Assembly: GCA_965222005.1 (NCBI GenBank)
Contig: OZ244935.1
Span: 5,518,001 to 5,582,000, forward strand
DNA: 64,000 nucleotides
Direction: 5' to 3'
Source of the DNA: CBDCTM01 sp965222005
GTDB taxonomy: Bacteria > Bacteroidota > Bacteroidia > Chitinophagales > Saprospiraceae
The position numbers were made by a program, and so were the translations under genes. This document shows positions 33,187-42,871 of this stretch, one piece after another (within the stretch, counting starts at the first letter, position 1; each line of letters opens with the position of its first letter). The notes under the pieces were generated by a model. It did not search any database. It had not been told where the DNA came from and saw only the letters and a list, made by a program, of their open reading frames with translations.

Positions 33187-34725
33187 ATGGCAAGGGTAAC
33201 AAACGTAGCTTCGCTCTACAATCCTCAAATTCAGGACAAGGAGCAGCTCAAAAACGGATTCGTTGTACGGCTGGATATTTTTAAACGGCTGTTTCGTGAG
33301 CTCCGCCAGTCCAAAATGCAATATCCCGAACAACACTATCTGATCCAGGGGGATTCCGGCACCGGAAAAACTACACTCCTGCTGCGGTTGAGCTATGCCG
33401 TGGAGAAGGATGAGCAGCTCAACCCCTGGCTCATTCCCATCGCCTTCAATGAGGAAGAGTACGGCCTGCGACGGCTGTACAAACTTTGGCTGCGATTGGC
33501 TGAGTTGTTGGAAGAGAAGCAAAATGTGTTTGAGGGTTTGGTAGAGGAGATGAACAAGCTTTCAGAGAATTTCGGTAGCGACAATGATTATGAGCGGGCC
33601 TTGTTTGAATTGCTTACATCCAGATTGAGGCAGCACCACAAAAAAATATTACTTTTTGTGGATAATTTTGGCGATTTGCTCAACAAATTTAATGAGCATG
33701 AGGCACACCGCCTCCGCAAAATTTTGCAAACATCATCCGAGCTGCGCATTTTTGCCGCCTCCTCACGTACCATCGAAGCTTTCCACGAATACCGCCATCC
33801 CTTTTACGAGTTTTTCAAAATTGAGCACCTCAAAGGCCTCAATGCTCAACAAACCAGGGAGTTATTCCTCAAACTGGGTGAAATTTATGATGAACCCAAT
33901 ATGCCCCAAATCATTGCACAGCAATGGAGCAAAATAGAAACGATACGCCGCCTAACCGGAGGCGTGATCCGCCAGTTGGTGATTCTTTTCGAAATATTGG
34001 TGATTGAAAAAGATGCCGATGTATTCACCCTGCTGGAATGCCTGCTCGACCGCTGTACGCCGGGCTTCAAAAGCAGGATGGATAAGCTGCCGCCCCAGCA
34101 GCAGGAAATCGTCGAGGCGATTGCGCATAACTGGGATGCGGTAAGTGTAAAAGAGATCAGCGAGCGCACCCGCATGGAAAGCAAGGTCATCTCTGCTCAA
34201 CTCAACCAACTGGTCAAAAATGAAGTCGTTTCCAAAATACATACCGACACCAAGAACCACCTCTATCGCATCGCCGATCGCTTTTTCAACATCTGGTACC
34301 TGGTGCGGCTGGCACGCAACGGCAGCATCCGAAGGGTTTACCGGCTGGTACAATTCATCGACTTTTGGTGTACTCCCAATGCAGCTGCATCTACCGGCAA
34401 TGGAATGCAAATCGTCTCCGAAGGTGCAGGCCGACAGCAATTTTATGAGTTGCACAGGCAGCAGAGCCCTTCGCCACAGCTTCGGCAGCAATTGCCATGG
34501 GTCAGCCGGGAGTTTATGGCCCTTTTGAAAGACGAGCAGTACGAGCTGCTATTGGATTTTGTAGGCAATGAGCAGGCTATGGAACTAAATGTCAGGGATA
34601 GCATTAAGCCCTTGTATTATGCGCTGATGTATTTTGTGCAGGATCGCTATCCAAAAGCCTTTTTGCGGATGGGCGCGGAGTTGGGCAGTACAGTAGAAGA
34701 GATGATTGATCTGGCAGAGGAGTGA
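33187..34725 (+). CDS. P-loop ATPase with C-terminal winged helix, second of a pair
   Basis: 512 residues. Walker A QGDSGTGKTT at about 53-62, Walker B ILLFVDNFGD at about 155-164, sensor RIFAASSRT. After 300 comes a helix-turn-helix/winged-helix block (LPPQQQEIVEAIAHNWDAVS, SERTRMESKVISAQLNQLV), then a helical tail of about 150 residues without a known domain. The arrangement NTPase, lid, winged helix is that of STAND-type regulators. No effector domain (nuclease, protease, TIR) is seen on either member of the pair. Co-transcription with the first ATPase is likely (35-bp gap, same strand). Role unknown; a sensory or defence function is only a hypothesis. Confidence 0.82.
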   Translation: MARVTNVASLYNPQIQDKEQLKNGFVVRLDIFKRLFRELRQSKMQYPEQHYLIQGDSGTGKTTLLLRLSYAVEKDEQLNPWLIPIAFNEEEYGLRRLYKLWLRLAELLEEKQNVFEGLVEEMNKLSENFGSDNDYERALFELLTSRLRQHHKKILLFVDNFGDLLNKFNEHEAHRLRKILQTSSELRIFAASSRTIEAFHEYRHPFYEFFKIEHLKGLNAQQTRELFLKLGEIYDEPNMPQIIAQQWSKIETIRRLTGGVIRQLVILFEILVIEKDADVFTLLECLLDRCTPGFKSRMDKLPPQQQEIVEAIAHNWDAVSVKEISERTRMESKVISAQLNQLVKNEVVSKIHTDTKNHLYRIADRFFNIWYLVRLARNGSIRRVYRLVQFIDFWCTPNAAASTGNGMQIVSEGAGRQQFYELHRQQSPSPQLRQQLPWVSREFMALLKDEQYELLLDFVGNEQAMELNVRDSIKPLYYALMYFVQDRYPKAFLRMGAELGSTVEEMIDLAEE

Positions 34726-34839
34726 TTGGAATGCGTTTGGTTGGTCAGGCAGTATGTTCCAATTGTAGGCTCATGCTTTACGATCAGCATTCCACATTTT
34801 CAAATTCTGGCTATCTTAGCTCAACCAAGGCTTTAGCAA

Positions 34840-36582
34840 ATGCTCCAACTCTCCACTACCCTCCTCGCTTTCGATGATCAGCAAGAAGCAATCCTGCCTG
34901 GAAAAATGAGCTTTTTTGATGCTTTATACATAGACTTCGAGCTGGAGGAGCAATCCAACTTTCATCGCTATCGCCTCACCGTCCACCCCAAGCGAAATGT
35001 GCAAATCAAACGGCTCACACTGCGCTTTGCCTATGCATATCAGCCCGATGAACTTATCTTTTGTAATGGGTATCAATCTTCCTCCGAAAGTCGGGAATAC
35101 AGTATCAGTGAACATACTGCCGGGCTTCATTCGTTGGCTCCAAAGAGATTGGCCCTTTCGGGCGATTATCAAATCCCGCTGCTTAGTCAGCGCAAGGAGG
35201 GGCTTCACTCCTGGACTTACAGCTATATCCGCCAAAAGGAGCAGTTTCTTTTTATAGCTTCATTGCTTGAGCAAACAGCATTCACCCTCATCCGACACCA
35301 TCCGCAAGAGCAGGAACTGATCCTTGAAAAGGACTGCGAAGGCTTACGACTTACCCATTCCTTCCCCGCGCTGGATGTGCTTATTGGCAAAGGAAAGGAG
35401 CAGCAATTGTTTGATGAATACTTCAAATTGCTCAATATCCCCAAGCCTGTACAGGCTCTGGTAAGTAGCTGGACCAGCCTGCAAAATAGCTCCTCCAAAA
35501 TTACTGAAGCTGCCGTTCTTCAGAGCCTGAACACTCTGCCGAAGCAAATATCTCCTTTATCTGGCCACCCTCGTCAGCAGGCGGATTTTTTTCACATTGG
35601 TGAAGGCTATCAACACCATCTGGGTGACTGGCTACGGATCAATGATGGCTTTCCCTCTGGAATGGCTGCTATGGCCCGGCAAATTCGAGAGCGGGGGCTG
35701 AGACCCTCTATTTGGTTGGCCCCTTTTATCTGTGAGCAAGGATCAGATATTTTTGAAAAACACAAAGACTGGTTGCTGAAAGACCAGCAAGGGCAGCTAG
35801 TCAAAGCTGGTTATAATTCCCGTTGGAAGGGTTGGTTTTATGCACTCGATTTTTATCAGCCCCTGTTTCAACAATATCTGAGCGGTCTGCTGCATACGGT
35901 ACTCGAAAAGTGGGGCTTCGAAATGGTACATCTCGATTATTTATATGCGGCCTGTATCATTGGCCGGGCCAATAAGACCAGAGCCCAGGTAATGGCAGAT
36001 GCTCTGCATTTTCTTCGCAAAACAGTTGACGAGAAGCTAATTCTGGCGGGTAGTGTACCACTTGGCAGTGCCTTTGGGCAGGTGGATTATTGCCAAACGG
36101 GAGCCAGTCAGCTCTATAGCTGGGAGCATCGGTGGCTGAAAATGGCCAGGTATCGCGAGCGTGCAGCCGCTCTGCCTGCACTGCGCTCGGCTATTGGCCG
36201 CTGGCACCTCAATGGCCGGGCTTTCGGCAGCGCTGCCCCGACCATTGGCTGGAAATCCGATAGCAACGTACTTCATGCCGAGCAACAATATTCTTTTCTA
36301 CTTATTGAAAGCCTGTTAAATCAGCTGCAATTCAATTCGCCTGAGGTTGCTATACAAGAAGCAGAACGAGGGGCCGATTGGCAGGATGTGCAACATTGGC
36401 GGGGCTGCAATCTGGAAGCTGTGATGAATCCTGAAAGTGATCGGTACATACTTCTTTTTGAGAAAGGGGATGAGCCTTTTGTTGCTTTTTGCAACTTGAC
36501 AAAAGCACCTGCCAGCATGTTTTATCAAAAGCTGTCAGTGGAATTATTGCCTTTTGAAAGCCTGGTATTGCAGAGGAAGTAA
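34840..36582 (+). CDS. GH36-like alpha-galactosidase
   Basis: 580 residues. An N-terminal beta-sandwich (about 1-200) precedes a (beta/alpha)8 barrel: WLRINDGFPSGMAAMARQI, RPSIWLAPFICEQ, WFYALDFYQPLFQQYL, and FEMVHLDYLYAA, where the Asp after L is at the position of the GH36 nucleophile (normally KxD). A C-terminal beta domain closes the protein. The family removes terminal alpha-galactose from oligosaccharides. No signal peptide is visible, so it acts in the cytoplasm or by another route. The usual WKxD is replaced by VHLD, so substrate specificity may differ. It lies 114 bp after the ATPase pair, without obvious functional link. Confidence 0.8.
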   Translation: MLQLSTTLLAFDDQQEAILPGKMSFFDALYIDFELEEQSNFHRYRLTVHPKRNVQIKRLTLRFAYAYQPDELIFCNGYQSSSESREYSISEHTAGLHSLAPKRLALSGDYQIPLLSQRKEGLHSWTYSYIRQKEQFLFIASLLEQTAFTLIRHHPQEQELILEKDCEGLRLTHSFPALDVLIGKGKEQQLFDEYFKLLNIPKPVQALVSSWTSLQNSSSKITEAAVLQSLNTLPKQISPLSGHPRQQADFFHIGEGYQHHLGDWLRINDGFPSGMAAMARQIRERGLRPSIWLAPFICEQGSDIFEKHKDWLLKDQQGQLVKAGYNSRWKGWFYALDFYQPLFQQYLSGLLHTVLEKWGFEMVHLDYLYAACIIGRANKTRAQVMADALHFLRKTVDEKLILAGSVPLGSAFGQVDYCQTGASQLYSWEHRWLKMARYRERAAALPALRSAIGRWHLNGRAFGSAAPTIGWKSDSNVLHAEQQYSFLLIESLLNQLQFNSPEVAIQEAERGADWQDVQHWRGCNLEAVMNPESDRYILLFEKGDEPFVAFCNLTKAPASMFYQKLSVELLPFESLVLQRK

Positions 36583-36592
36583 TTGCTTGCTC

Positions 36593-38245
36593 TTACTTTT
36601 TCACAAGCAACGGATTGCCACTTTTGATGGCTTTTACAGCTGCTTTCACCACCACATCCTGTTCATTCCAGATGTGGTAAAAGCCTTCATCCTTAAACAA
36701 ATGGCGGGCTACCCTTGCCTTGAGAAAAGTGGTCAGCTCGCTTTTCATCAGGTTTAGCTGCCGGGTATTTCGTTGGATGCCTTTACTTTCAGCAAACTCG
36801 ATGAATTCGTTGAGCAATTGTTCTCCAGGGCCCAGTTGTACGATAAAGTCATCCAGAGAAGTATCATCAAAAGCGGTAGGCTGTTTATTGGTATAGCGGT
36901 ACACAAACTGTGGGATCAGCTGCCTCAATTCGATATAATAATCATTGAACAAAAGCGTGTCGATAGGTACAAATATGTCGGGCCGGATGCCTCCGCCCCC
37001 AAATACAGCCCGCCCATTGTCGGTAAAATACTGCATGGTATCAAAGCGGGGGATGCTGTCCTCAACCAGAAGTTCACCATTATCGTAGCGCTTGTAAACA
37101 TCGGCATCATAATTATCCTGATCTTCATAATCTTTCTGAATTGAGCGGCCCGAAGGGGTGTAGTAGCGAGCCACTGTCAGCCGGAGCGCAGAGCCGTCGC
37201 GCAGGCCGTACTGCTCTTGTACCAGCCCTTTGCCAAAAGAGCGCCTTCCGACGATGATGCCCCGGTCGTGGTCCTGAATGGCTCCCGCTACAATTTCACT
37301 TGCCGAAGCAGAGCCTTCATCGATCAGCACGGCTACATTGCGAATATCGAAAAACGTTTTGCCGGTAGTTTCATAATCATTGCGATGTACCGTCCGGCCC
37401 TTTGTGTACACCAATAGTTTGCCGCGCTCGTCGAACAGCTGGCTCAATAGTTTGGTAGCTTCCTGTAGGTAACCACCGGGGTTTTGACGCACATCGATCA
37501 CCAAATCTTTAATCCCTTCATCCACCAGTACCTCCAGGCCGTCCATAAATTCTTTATAAGTATTGGCGCTAAAACGACTGATTTTGATGTAGCCGGTTTC
37601 TGCATCCAGCTTATAAGCCACCTCCACACTATTGAGAGGAATTTCATCCCGGGTAATGATAAAGTCGCGCACTTTTGCTTCTTGTCCCCTCATGATACCT
37701 ACTTTTACCTCGCTGCCTTTCTGGCCCCGCAGCATATCCACTACTTGTTTTACCTGAATATCAATGCCTGCAACGACAGAATCTTCAATCGTCACTATTT
37801 TATCGGCAGCCAATATCCCCACGCTTTCAGAAGGCCCGCCGGAAATGGGTGATACTACGCGGATTGTATCATCGATCATCATAAATTCGATACCGATACC
37901 TTCAAAATTGCCTTCTAACTGTTCGTTGACTTCCCGCAACTGCTTGGCAGGGATGTAATTGGAATGAGGGTCAAGCTGATTCAGCAGTTCAGTGATTGCC
38001 TTTTCGATGAGAATATCCCGATCTACCTCATCTACATATTTGGCCTCGATATAGCGAATCAGTTCCTCCACCTGCCCCGTCTCTACCCTGTTGACCACCC
38101 GCATACCTGAATCCGTAGCGGTAGTGATTAGCGGAGCCTGCTGCAAGCGGGTGCCGATCAACATACCGCCAACCAATACAAGGGAAAGGAGAAGCGGTAG
38201 CCATATGTTAAGTTTCTTTGGGTTGTTTTCTGTATCGCCGATCAT
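36593..38245 (-). CDS. C-terminal processing peptidase, S41 family
   Basis: 550 residues: N-terminal transmembrane anchor (about 14-34, WLPLLLSLVLVGGMLIG), PDZ domain (about 90-190, GNFEGIGIEFMM with later ISGGPSESVGI and ADKIVTIED), and the S41 protease core with VIDVRQNPGGYLQEAT, catalytic serine in GSASASEIV and lysine in GRRSFGKGLVQ. These proteases cleave exported proteins near the C-terminus in the periplasm. A C-terminal helical extension of about 130 residues is present, as in other Bacteroidota CtpA-type enzymes. It converges with the glycosidase gene (10 bp apart). Confidence 0.92.
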   Translation of the reverse strand: MIGDTENNPKKLNIWLPLLLSLVLVGGMLIGTRLQQAPLITTATDSGMRVVNRVETGQVEELIRYIEAKYVDEVDRDILIEKAITELLNQLDPHSNYIPAKQLREVNEQLEGNFEGIGIEFMMIDDTIRVVSPISGGPSESVGILAADKIVTIEDSVVAGIDIQVKQVVDMLRGQKGSEVKVGIMRGQEAKVRDFIITRDEIPLNSVEVAYKLDAETGYIKISRFSANTYKEFMDGLEVLVDEGIKDLVIDVRQNPGGYLQEATKLLSQLFDERGKLLVYTKGRTVHRNDYETTGKTFFDIRNVAVLIDEGSASASEIVAGAIQDHDRGIIVGRRSFGKGLVQEQYGLRDGSALRLTVARYYTPSGRSIQKDYEDQDNYDADVYKRYDNGELLVEDSIPRFDTMQYFTDNGRAVFGGGGIRPDIFVPIDTLLFNDYYIELRQLIPQFVYRYTNKQPTAFDDTSLDDFIVQLGPGEQLLNEFIEFAESKGIQRNTRQLNLMKSELTTFLKARVARHLFKDEGFYHIWNEQDVVVKAAVKAIKSGNPLLVKK

Positions 38246-38784
38246 TTCATGAGCTTTGGACGCGGGATTAAAAATTTGTCTTTAAACAACTTGTTTTCTA
38301 ATACAAAGCAAATGTACCAAATAATACATAGAACTGATTTGCTTTTTTGGATAGCCGGCTTGTACCCATTGTAACGCTCCTGAGCGCTCCGGGTTTTGGG
38401 GCTTACAAATTAGCTTTTTGAATCTATTGCCAGTCTTTTACCCCTTTTCTGATCTCTCATCAGTTCAATGTGTTCAAAAAATATTCCATATGCTAATTAT
38501 TAAAGGGGCGGAAAGGCAAGCAACACATTTTAGTATTATTCAAAAAATTATACTGCTGGTGGTTCGAGAGTGATATACACGCTCTTTTCAATTTTTGAAG
38601 GTTCCTTAATCTATCAAATCCTCCATATTTATAGTTAATTGACGCAGTGTTCTTCTCAATTTGAATAGAATACCGGATATTCGCCACACCAAATCACTTG
38701 AATAGATGCAATCCGTAGATGACAAGCTCTTAATAACAGCTCGTTAGCCGCAGGATATACTTTTACCCATTCAAATAAACCCAA
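38246..38784. other. Intergenic region between divergent ctpA and Lrp-type regulator
   Basis: 539 bp with no convincing gene; the short minus-strand frame 38493-38687 has a GTG start and no protein-like composition. It probably holds the promoters of both divergent genes, but no TTG-20-TAnnTTTG match was found. A small palindrome, GAGCGCTC, is near 38390. Otherwise nothing recognisable. Confidence 0.5.
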
Positions 38785-39243
38785 ATGGAAATCGATAAAA
38801 TTGACCGGCAGATATTGTCCATGCTAATGCAGGATGCTAAAACCCCTTACACCGAAATCGCCAAATCTATCCATGTATCGGGCGGGACTGTCCATGTGCG
38901 GATGAATAAGCTCATCGGCATGGGTATAGTGCAGGGAGCCAATTTGGCTGTTGATTACAGCAAGCTCGGCTACGACATTACTGCCTTTTTGGGGATTTAT
39001 CTCGATAAGAGTTCGCTGTACGATGAGGTTGCTGTAAAATTGGCAAAGATAGCTGAAGTAGTAGGCGCGCATTATACGACGGGCAATTACAGCATTTTTG
39101 CCAAAATCATTTGCAAAGACACCAATCACCTCCGGGAGGTATTGCATGACAAAATTCAGAAGATACCAGGCATTCAGCGCACCGAAACCTTTATTTCGCT
39201 GGAAGAAAGCATCAACAGACCGATCACAATCATTGAAGATTAG
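38785..39243 (+). CDS. Lrp/AsnC family transcriptional regulator
   Basis: 152 residues. An N-terminal helix-turn-helix (DKIDRQILSMLMQDAKTPYT, EIAKSIHVSGGTVHVRMNKL) is followed by the alpha/beta RAM effector domain (FLGIYLDKSSLYDEVAVKL, VVGAHYTTGNYSIFAKI, IPGIQRTETFISLEE). These regulators bind amino acids or other small ligands and act as oligomers. Length and order are standard for the family. Divergent from ctpA and 128 bp upstream of a secreted CARDB-like protein, its target is not evident. Confidence 0.93.
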   Translation: MEIDKIDRQILSMLMQDAKTPYTEIAKSIHVSGGTVHVRMNKLIGMGIVQGANLAVDYSKLGYDITAFLGIYLDKSSLYDEVAVKLAKIAEVVGAHYTTGNYSIFAKIICKDTNHLREVLHDKIQKIPGIQRTETFISLEESINRPITIIED

Positions 39244-39371
39244 GAATGGTTATTGGTTCTATAGGGTATCCTCCTTGATTCGGGCAGTGTCCCGTTTCGT
39301 TAATGATTTCTTAATTTCCAATGAAATCCTGCCGAATTTCGTTTATTGTTAAAGATTTTGACGTAAAGCTT

Positions 39372-40337
39372 ATGAAGTTGGCTGTTTCTGAGAATTATAC
39401 AACAAGTTGTTTCCTGCTATTTTTTATACTCTCTTGGGTACTGTTCCCTGCATTATTACCTGCCTCGTCCGTGTCAGTAGAGCAGGACTCGCTACCTCCT
39501 GCGGAAGTAGCGTACAAGGGCTATCGTATCGAAGTTACCAATCTCACTGCTGGCAAAAAATCAAAAAACTGGCTGAAGGTAAACTGTACCCTCATCAACA
39601 CCGGCAGAGAGCCTGTGCGCCTGGGGAAAAAAAATCACTCTACTTCTGATCTCGTCATCCAGTTTGATGAAAGCCTCCAGAACAGTGACTTGCTAGTGTA
39701 TGAAGAGTGGATCAGAGAAAGCATCCTCCGGCAAGATATCAAACTGCTGGCTGGACAAATGCGCTCCAACACTGCTTTGAAGTTGTCAACGAAAGATATT
39801 TTCACCACCAAAGGGCCTGCCAAACCGAAGCCCAAAGCAGCGGAGCCAATCCCGGACAGCCCCGAAGTGGTGCTAGCATCTGGCAAGAAAGAAAGCGAGG
39901 TTTCTGTGGAGGCAGCATCTCCAAAATGGGACCCAACCGCCTGCCCTGATATTTTCTTGTCGGATTTGAAAGTGCTCAAAAAGTCAAAGTACAGCCTGAC
40001 CTTGGCCTACACCATTACCAATCATGGCGAAGGGCCTGCCAATTTGTTGGGCGATGATGCACTTGAGGGCGACAATGTAGCCATCCGTGCCAATTTGTCC
40101 AGCGTCAACAAAACTACTCGTGGCTCTATTATCATCGGCGGGGAGTATGTGTCGGCCAAAGAAGTAAGTGAATATAAAAACCTGCTTCCGCCAAAACAGA
40201 GTTATACCGGCAAAATGAAGCTCGACATCTCCAAAATGACTCGCTTTACCAGCTATGTGGTGCTGGAGCTGGATATTTACAATCGCATCCTGGAGTGTGA
40301 TGAAACCAACAATCAATTGGCTGTCAAAATCGAATAA
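39372..40337 (+). CDS. Secreted protein with CARDB-like repeats
   Basis: 321 residues from the ATG at 39372, which opens the signal peptide (MKLAVSENYTTSC, then FLLFFILSWVLFPALLPASS). Two similar beta-sandwich units follow: one at about 45-130 (IEVTNLTAGKKSKNWLKVNC, NTGREPVRLG) and one at about 195-321 (PDIFLSDLKVLKKSKYSLTL, NHGEGPANLLGDD, DETNNQLAVKIE). The ending DETNNxLxV is the typical last strand of CARDB domains found in extracellular adhesion modules. The linker is Pro/Lys-rich (GPAKPKPKAAEP). There is no sorting tail, so release or periplasmic residence is more likely than T9SS export. Confidence 0.78.
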   Translation: MKLAVSENYTTSCFLLFFILSWVLFPALLPASSVSVEQDSLPPAEVAYKGYRIEVTNLTAGKKSKNWLKVNCTLINTGREPVRLGKKNHSTSDLVIQFDESLQNSDLLVYEEWIRESILRQDIKLLAGQMRSNTALKLSTKDIFTTKGPAKPKPKAAEPIPDSPEVVLASGKKESEVSVEAASPKWDPTACPDIFLSDLKVLKKSKYSLTLAYTITNHGEGPANLLGDDALEGDNVAIRANLSSVNKTTRGSIIIGGEYVSAKEVSEYKNLLPPKQSYTGKMKLDISKMTRFTSYVVLELDIYNRILECDETNNQLAVKIE

Positions 40338-40391
40338 GCTGCCTTGCCGATGCGGGCTAAGCAAAAGCACAACCCATCCGTACACAGCACA

Positions 40392-41861
40392 TCAATAATA
40401 AAAATATCTTCTCACTTTGGCAGCATACTTGGCCAGGCGGATCAATTGGCAGGTGTAGCCAAATTCATTATCGTACCAGGCATACAACGTTACATTGTGG
40501 CCATCCTTTGACACAATTGTAGAAGGCGCGTCGAGAACAGAAGTACTCGTCATTCCTACCGCATGGCTCGATACATACTCATCATTGGTAGAATAGTGAA
40601 TTTGCTCCACCAGTTCGCCATGCAACGATGCTTCTTTCATGAGTTTATTGACTGCTTCCAAGTCGGTTTGTTTTTTGAGTGTCAGGCTCAGTATGGCCAG
40701 CGAAACATTGGGGGTAGGTACCCGAACGGCATTGCCTGTGAGCTTGCCATTGAGATGGGGGATCACCTTAGCTACTGCACTGGCAGCTCCGGTAGTAGTA
40801 AGTACCATATTGACGGCAGCAGCCCGCCCCCGTCTCGGCTTTTTGTGAAAATTGTCGAGCAAATTTTGATCGCTAGTGTAAGCATGTATCGTTTCGATAT
40901 GCCCCCGCTCAATGCCCAGGCCATCATCAATGACCTTTAGCACGGGCACGATGGCGTTGGTGGTACAGGAAGCGGCACAAAATATCTTTTCTTTCTCCAG
41001 ATCAAGCGTGGCATGGTTAACACCAAAGACGATATTTGGAATGTCTTTGCCCGGAGCAGTGAGCATCACCTGAGCCACTCCCGGACATAAATGTTTGCTC
41101 AGCTCTTCTTGGTTTCTCCAAACGCCCGTATTATCAATAACCAGTGCATTTTGAATACCATACTTCGTGTAATCAATTTCTGCCGGATTGTTGGCATAAA
41201 TCATCTGTACCCGATTGCCATTGATGATTAATTCATTGCCGTCCTCTGTTACTTCGATGGTTCCCGGGAAATCGCCATGCACTGAATCTTTGCGCAGCAG
41301 AGCTGCTCTTTTTCTACTTTCTTCGTACTTATTGTTTATTTTGGATCGCAGCACGATGGCCTTGAGCCGGAGCTGCTCGCCCCGTCCGGTGAGGGAGATA
41401 ATCCGACGGGCTGCCAGGCGACCGATACGGCCGAATCCGTACAGCACCACATCTTTCGGTTGAATCCGGCCATTTTGTGAGGCTGCAAAACTACCCAGCC
41501 GCGCCCCTACAAAGCTATCTACCTCTTCGCCATCAACAGAGAGCCACTCGGCAGCCAGGCGGCCGATATCGATTTTGGCCGGAGCCATATTTTCCATTCT
41601 GCCGATTGCTTTGGCAATGGCCAGTGTGTGTTCTACACCGATGGTCTGTTTGGTATAATTGCTAGCCAGCAGGTGGTCATCGAGTACTTCGCTGGGACGT
41701 ACATCGTAAATATCTCTTCTGAAGAGTACCAATTCGATAGACCGGTCGAAGCGTAGCTCGCCAGCGATTTGCATTAATTCGAAGGCACGTTTTTCTTTTT
41801 CCCGCCAGCTATTTAGGGATGTTTCACTTTGGCTACGGATGAGCAACTCCTTGTCATTCAT
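40392..41861 (-). CDS. gap: Glyceraldehyde-3-phosphate dehydrogenase with N-terminal extension
   Basis: 489 residues, about 140 more than classical GAPDH. The Rossmann start YGFGRIGRLAARRI lies at about 141-154, the catalytic Cys in FCAASCTTNAIVPV, the His in HAYTSDQNLLDN, and PHLNGKLTGNAVRVPTPNVS and WYDNEFGYTCQ complete the domain. The enzyme converts glyceraldehyde-3-phosphate and NAD(P) to 1,3-bisphosphoglycerate. Long forms of this kind, with an extra helical N-terminus, are found in many Bacteroidota; the extension may be regulatory. A terminator lies between its start and the rpoD end, so it is transcribed separately. Confidence 0.93.
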   Translation of the reverse strand: MNDKELLIRSQSETSLNSWREKEKRAFELMQIAGELRFDRSIELVLFRRDIYDVRPSEVLDDHLLASNYTKQTIGVEHTLAIAKAIGRMENMAPAKIDIGRLAAEWLSVDGEEVDSFVGARLGSFAASQNGRIQPKDVVLYGFGRIGRLAARRIISLTGRGEQLRLKAIVLRSKINNKYEESRKRAALLRKDSVHGDFPGTIEVTEDGNELIINGNRVQMIYANNPAEIDYTKYGIQNALVIDNTGVWRNQEELSKHLCPGVAQVMLTAPGKDIPNIVFGVNHATLDLEKEKIFCAASCTTNAIVPVLKVIDDGLGIERGHIETIHAYTSDQNLLDNFHKKPRRGRAAAVNMVLTTTGAASAVAKVIPHLNGKLTGNAVRVPTPNVSLAILSLTLKKQTDLEAVNKLMKEASLHGELVEQIHYSTNDEYVSSHAVGMTSTSVLDAPSTIVSKDGHNVTLYAWYDNEFGYTCQLIRLAKYAAKVRRYFYY

Positions 41862-41940
41862 AATTCCAGATTTTACTTATAAACTTTACAATGATTTGAA
41901 AACCAATACAAAATTGAGAAAAAAGGCTTGCATCGCAAAG

Positions 41941-41979
41941 AAAAAAGCACCGCGTTTACAAATGGCGCGATGCTTTTTT
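41941..41979 (-). terminator. Rho-independent terminator after rpoD
   Basis: AAAAAAGCACCGCG (41941-41954) pairs with CGCGATGCTTTTTT (41966-41979), a 14-bp stem with one G-T position and an 11-base loop. On the minus strand the stem ends in six T. It lies 23 bp after the rpoD stop and before gap; by sequence it could also work in the other direction. Confidence 0.85.
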
Positions 41980-42001
41980 ATGCTTGGGAGTGAATCATTA
42001 A

Positions 42002-42871
42002 TCAGGCTCCCAGATAATTTTTCAACAATTTACTTCTGGAGGTATTCCGAAGTTTGTTGATGGCTTTGTCTTTTATTTGCCGTACCCGCTCACGAGTCAG
42101 GCCAAAGCGTTCGCCAATGTCTTCCAGCGACATCGGATGCTCCACACCAATTCCGAAATACAACTTAATCACATCGCACTGCCGATCGGTCAGCGTACTG
42201 AGAGAGCGATCGATCTCGCGGCTGAGTGATTCATTGTATTCCAGGGAAGCGTCGGTATCAGGGGTTCCCTGATTTTCGAGCACATCCAGCAAGGAGTTGT
42301 CCTCCCCTTCTACAAAGGGTGCATCCATAGATACGTGGCGAGCAGCTACCCCGAGGGTGGTTTCCACCTCTTCGGTAGGAATTTCGAGCAGTTCGGCCAG
42401 TTCATCGGATGAAGGCTCTCTTTCGTACTCTTGCTCCAGCTCTGAGAAGGCTTTGTTGATCTTGTTGAGTGAGCCTACTTTATTCAGGGGGAGGCGCACA
42501 ATCCGGCTCTGTTCGGCCAGGGCCTGCAGAATGGACTGGCGAATCCACCAAACGGCGTAGGAGATAAACTTGAAGCCACGGGTTTCGTCGAAGCGTTGAG
42601 CGGCTTTGATGAGCCCGAGGTTTCCTTCGTTGATAAGGTCGCTGAGGGAAAGACCCTGGTTTTGGTATTGTTTGGCTACCGACACGACGAAGCGGAGATT
42701 TGCTTTGGTAAGTTTTTCCAGGGCAGTTTGGTCGCCCTGCTTGATTTTTTTAGCTAAATCTACTTCTTCCTCTGGTGTCAAAAGATCTACTTTCCCAATT
42801 TCCTGTAAATACTTTTCCAGTGATTGACTCTCGCGATTAGTAATAGACTTCGTAATCTTAAGTTGTCTCAT
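42002..42871 (-). CDS. rpoD: RNA polymerase primary sigma factor (RpoD/SigA)
   Basis: 289 residues from the ATG at 42871 (MRQLKITKSITNRESQSL); ten codons further upstream are open but are not the usual start. Region 1.2 (LEKYLQEIG), region 2 with NLRFVVSVAKQYQ, LSLSDLINEGNLGLIKAAQRFD and FKFISYAVWWIRQSI, region 3, and region 4 (MSLEDIGERFGLTRERVRQIK) are all present. The short form without the long region 1.1 is typical of Bacteroidota. It recognises TTG/TAnnTTTG promoters. Its own promoter lies at 43091-43121 and a terminator follows the gene. Confidence 0.97.
   Translation of the reverse strand: MRQLKITKSITNRESQSLEKYLQEIGKVDLLTPEEEVDLAKKIKQGDQTALEKLTKANLRFVVSVAKQYQNQGLSLSDLINEGNLGLIKAAQRFDETRGFKFISYAVWWIRQSILQALAEQSRIVRLPLNKVGSLNKINKAFSELEQEYEREPSSDELAELLEIPTEEVETTLGVAARHVSMDAPFVEGEDNSLLDVLENQGTPDTDASLEYNESLSREIDRSLSTLTDRQCDVIKLYFGIGVEHPMSLEDIGERFGLTRERVRQIKDKAINKLRNTSRSKLLKNYLGA

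Noticed and set aside
38493..38687. Possible 64-residue protein in the ctpA-Lrp spacer
   Set aside because: GTG start, low-complexity polar sequence, no coding bias.
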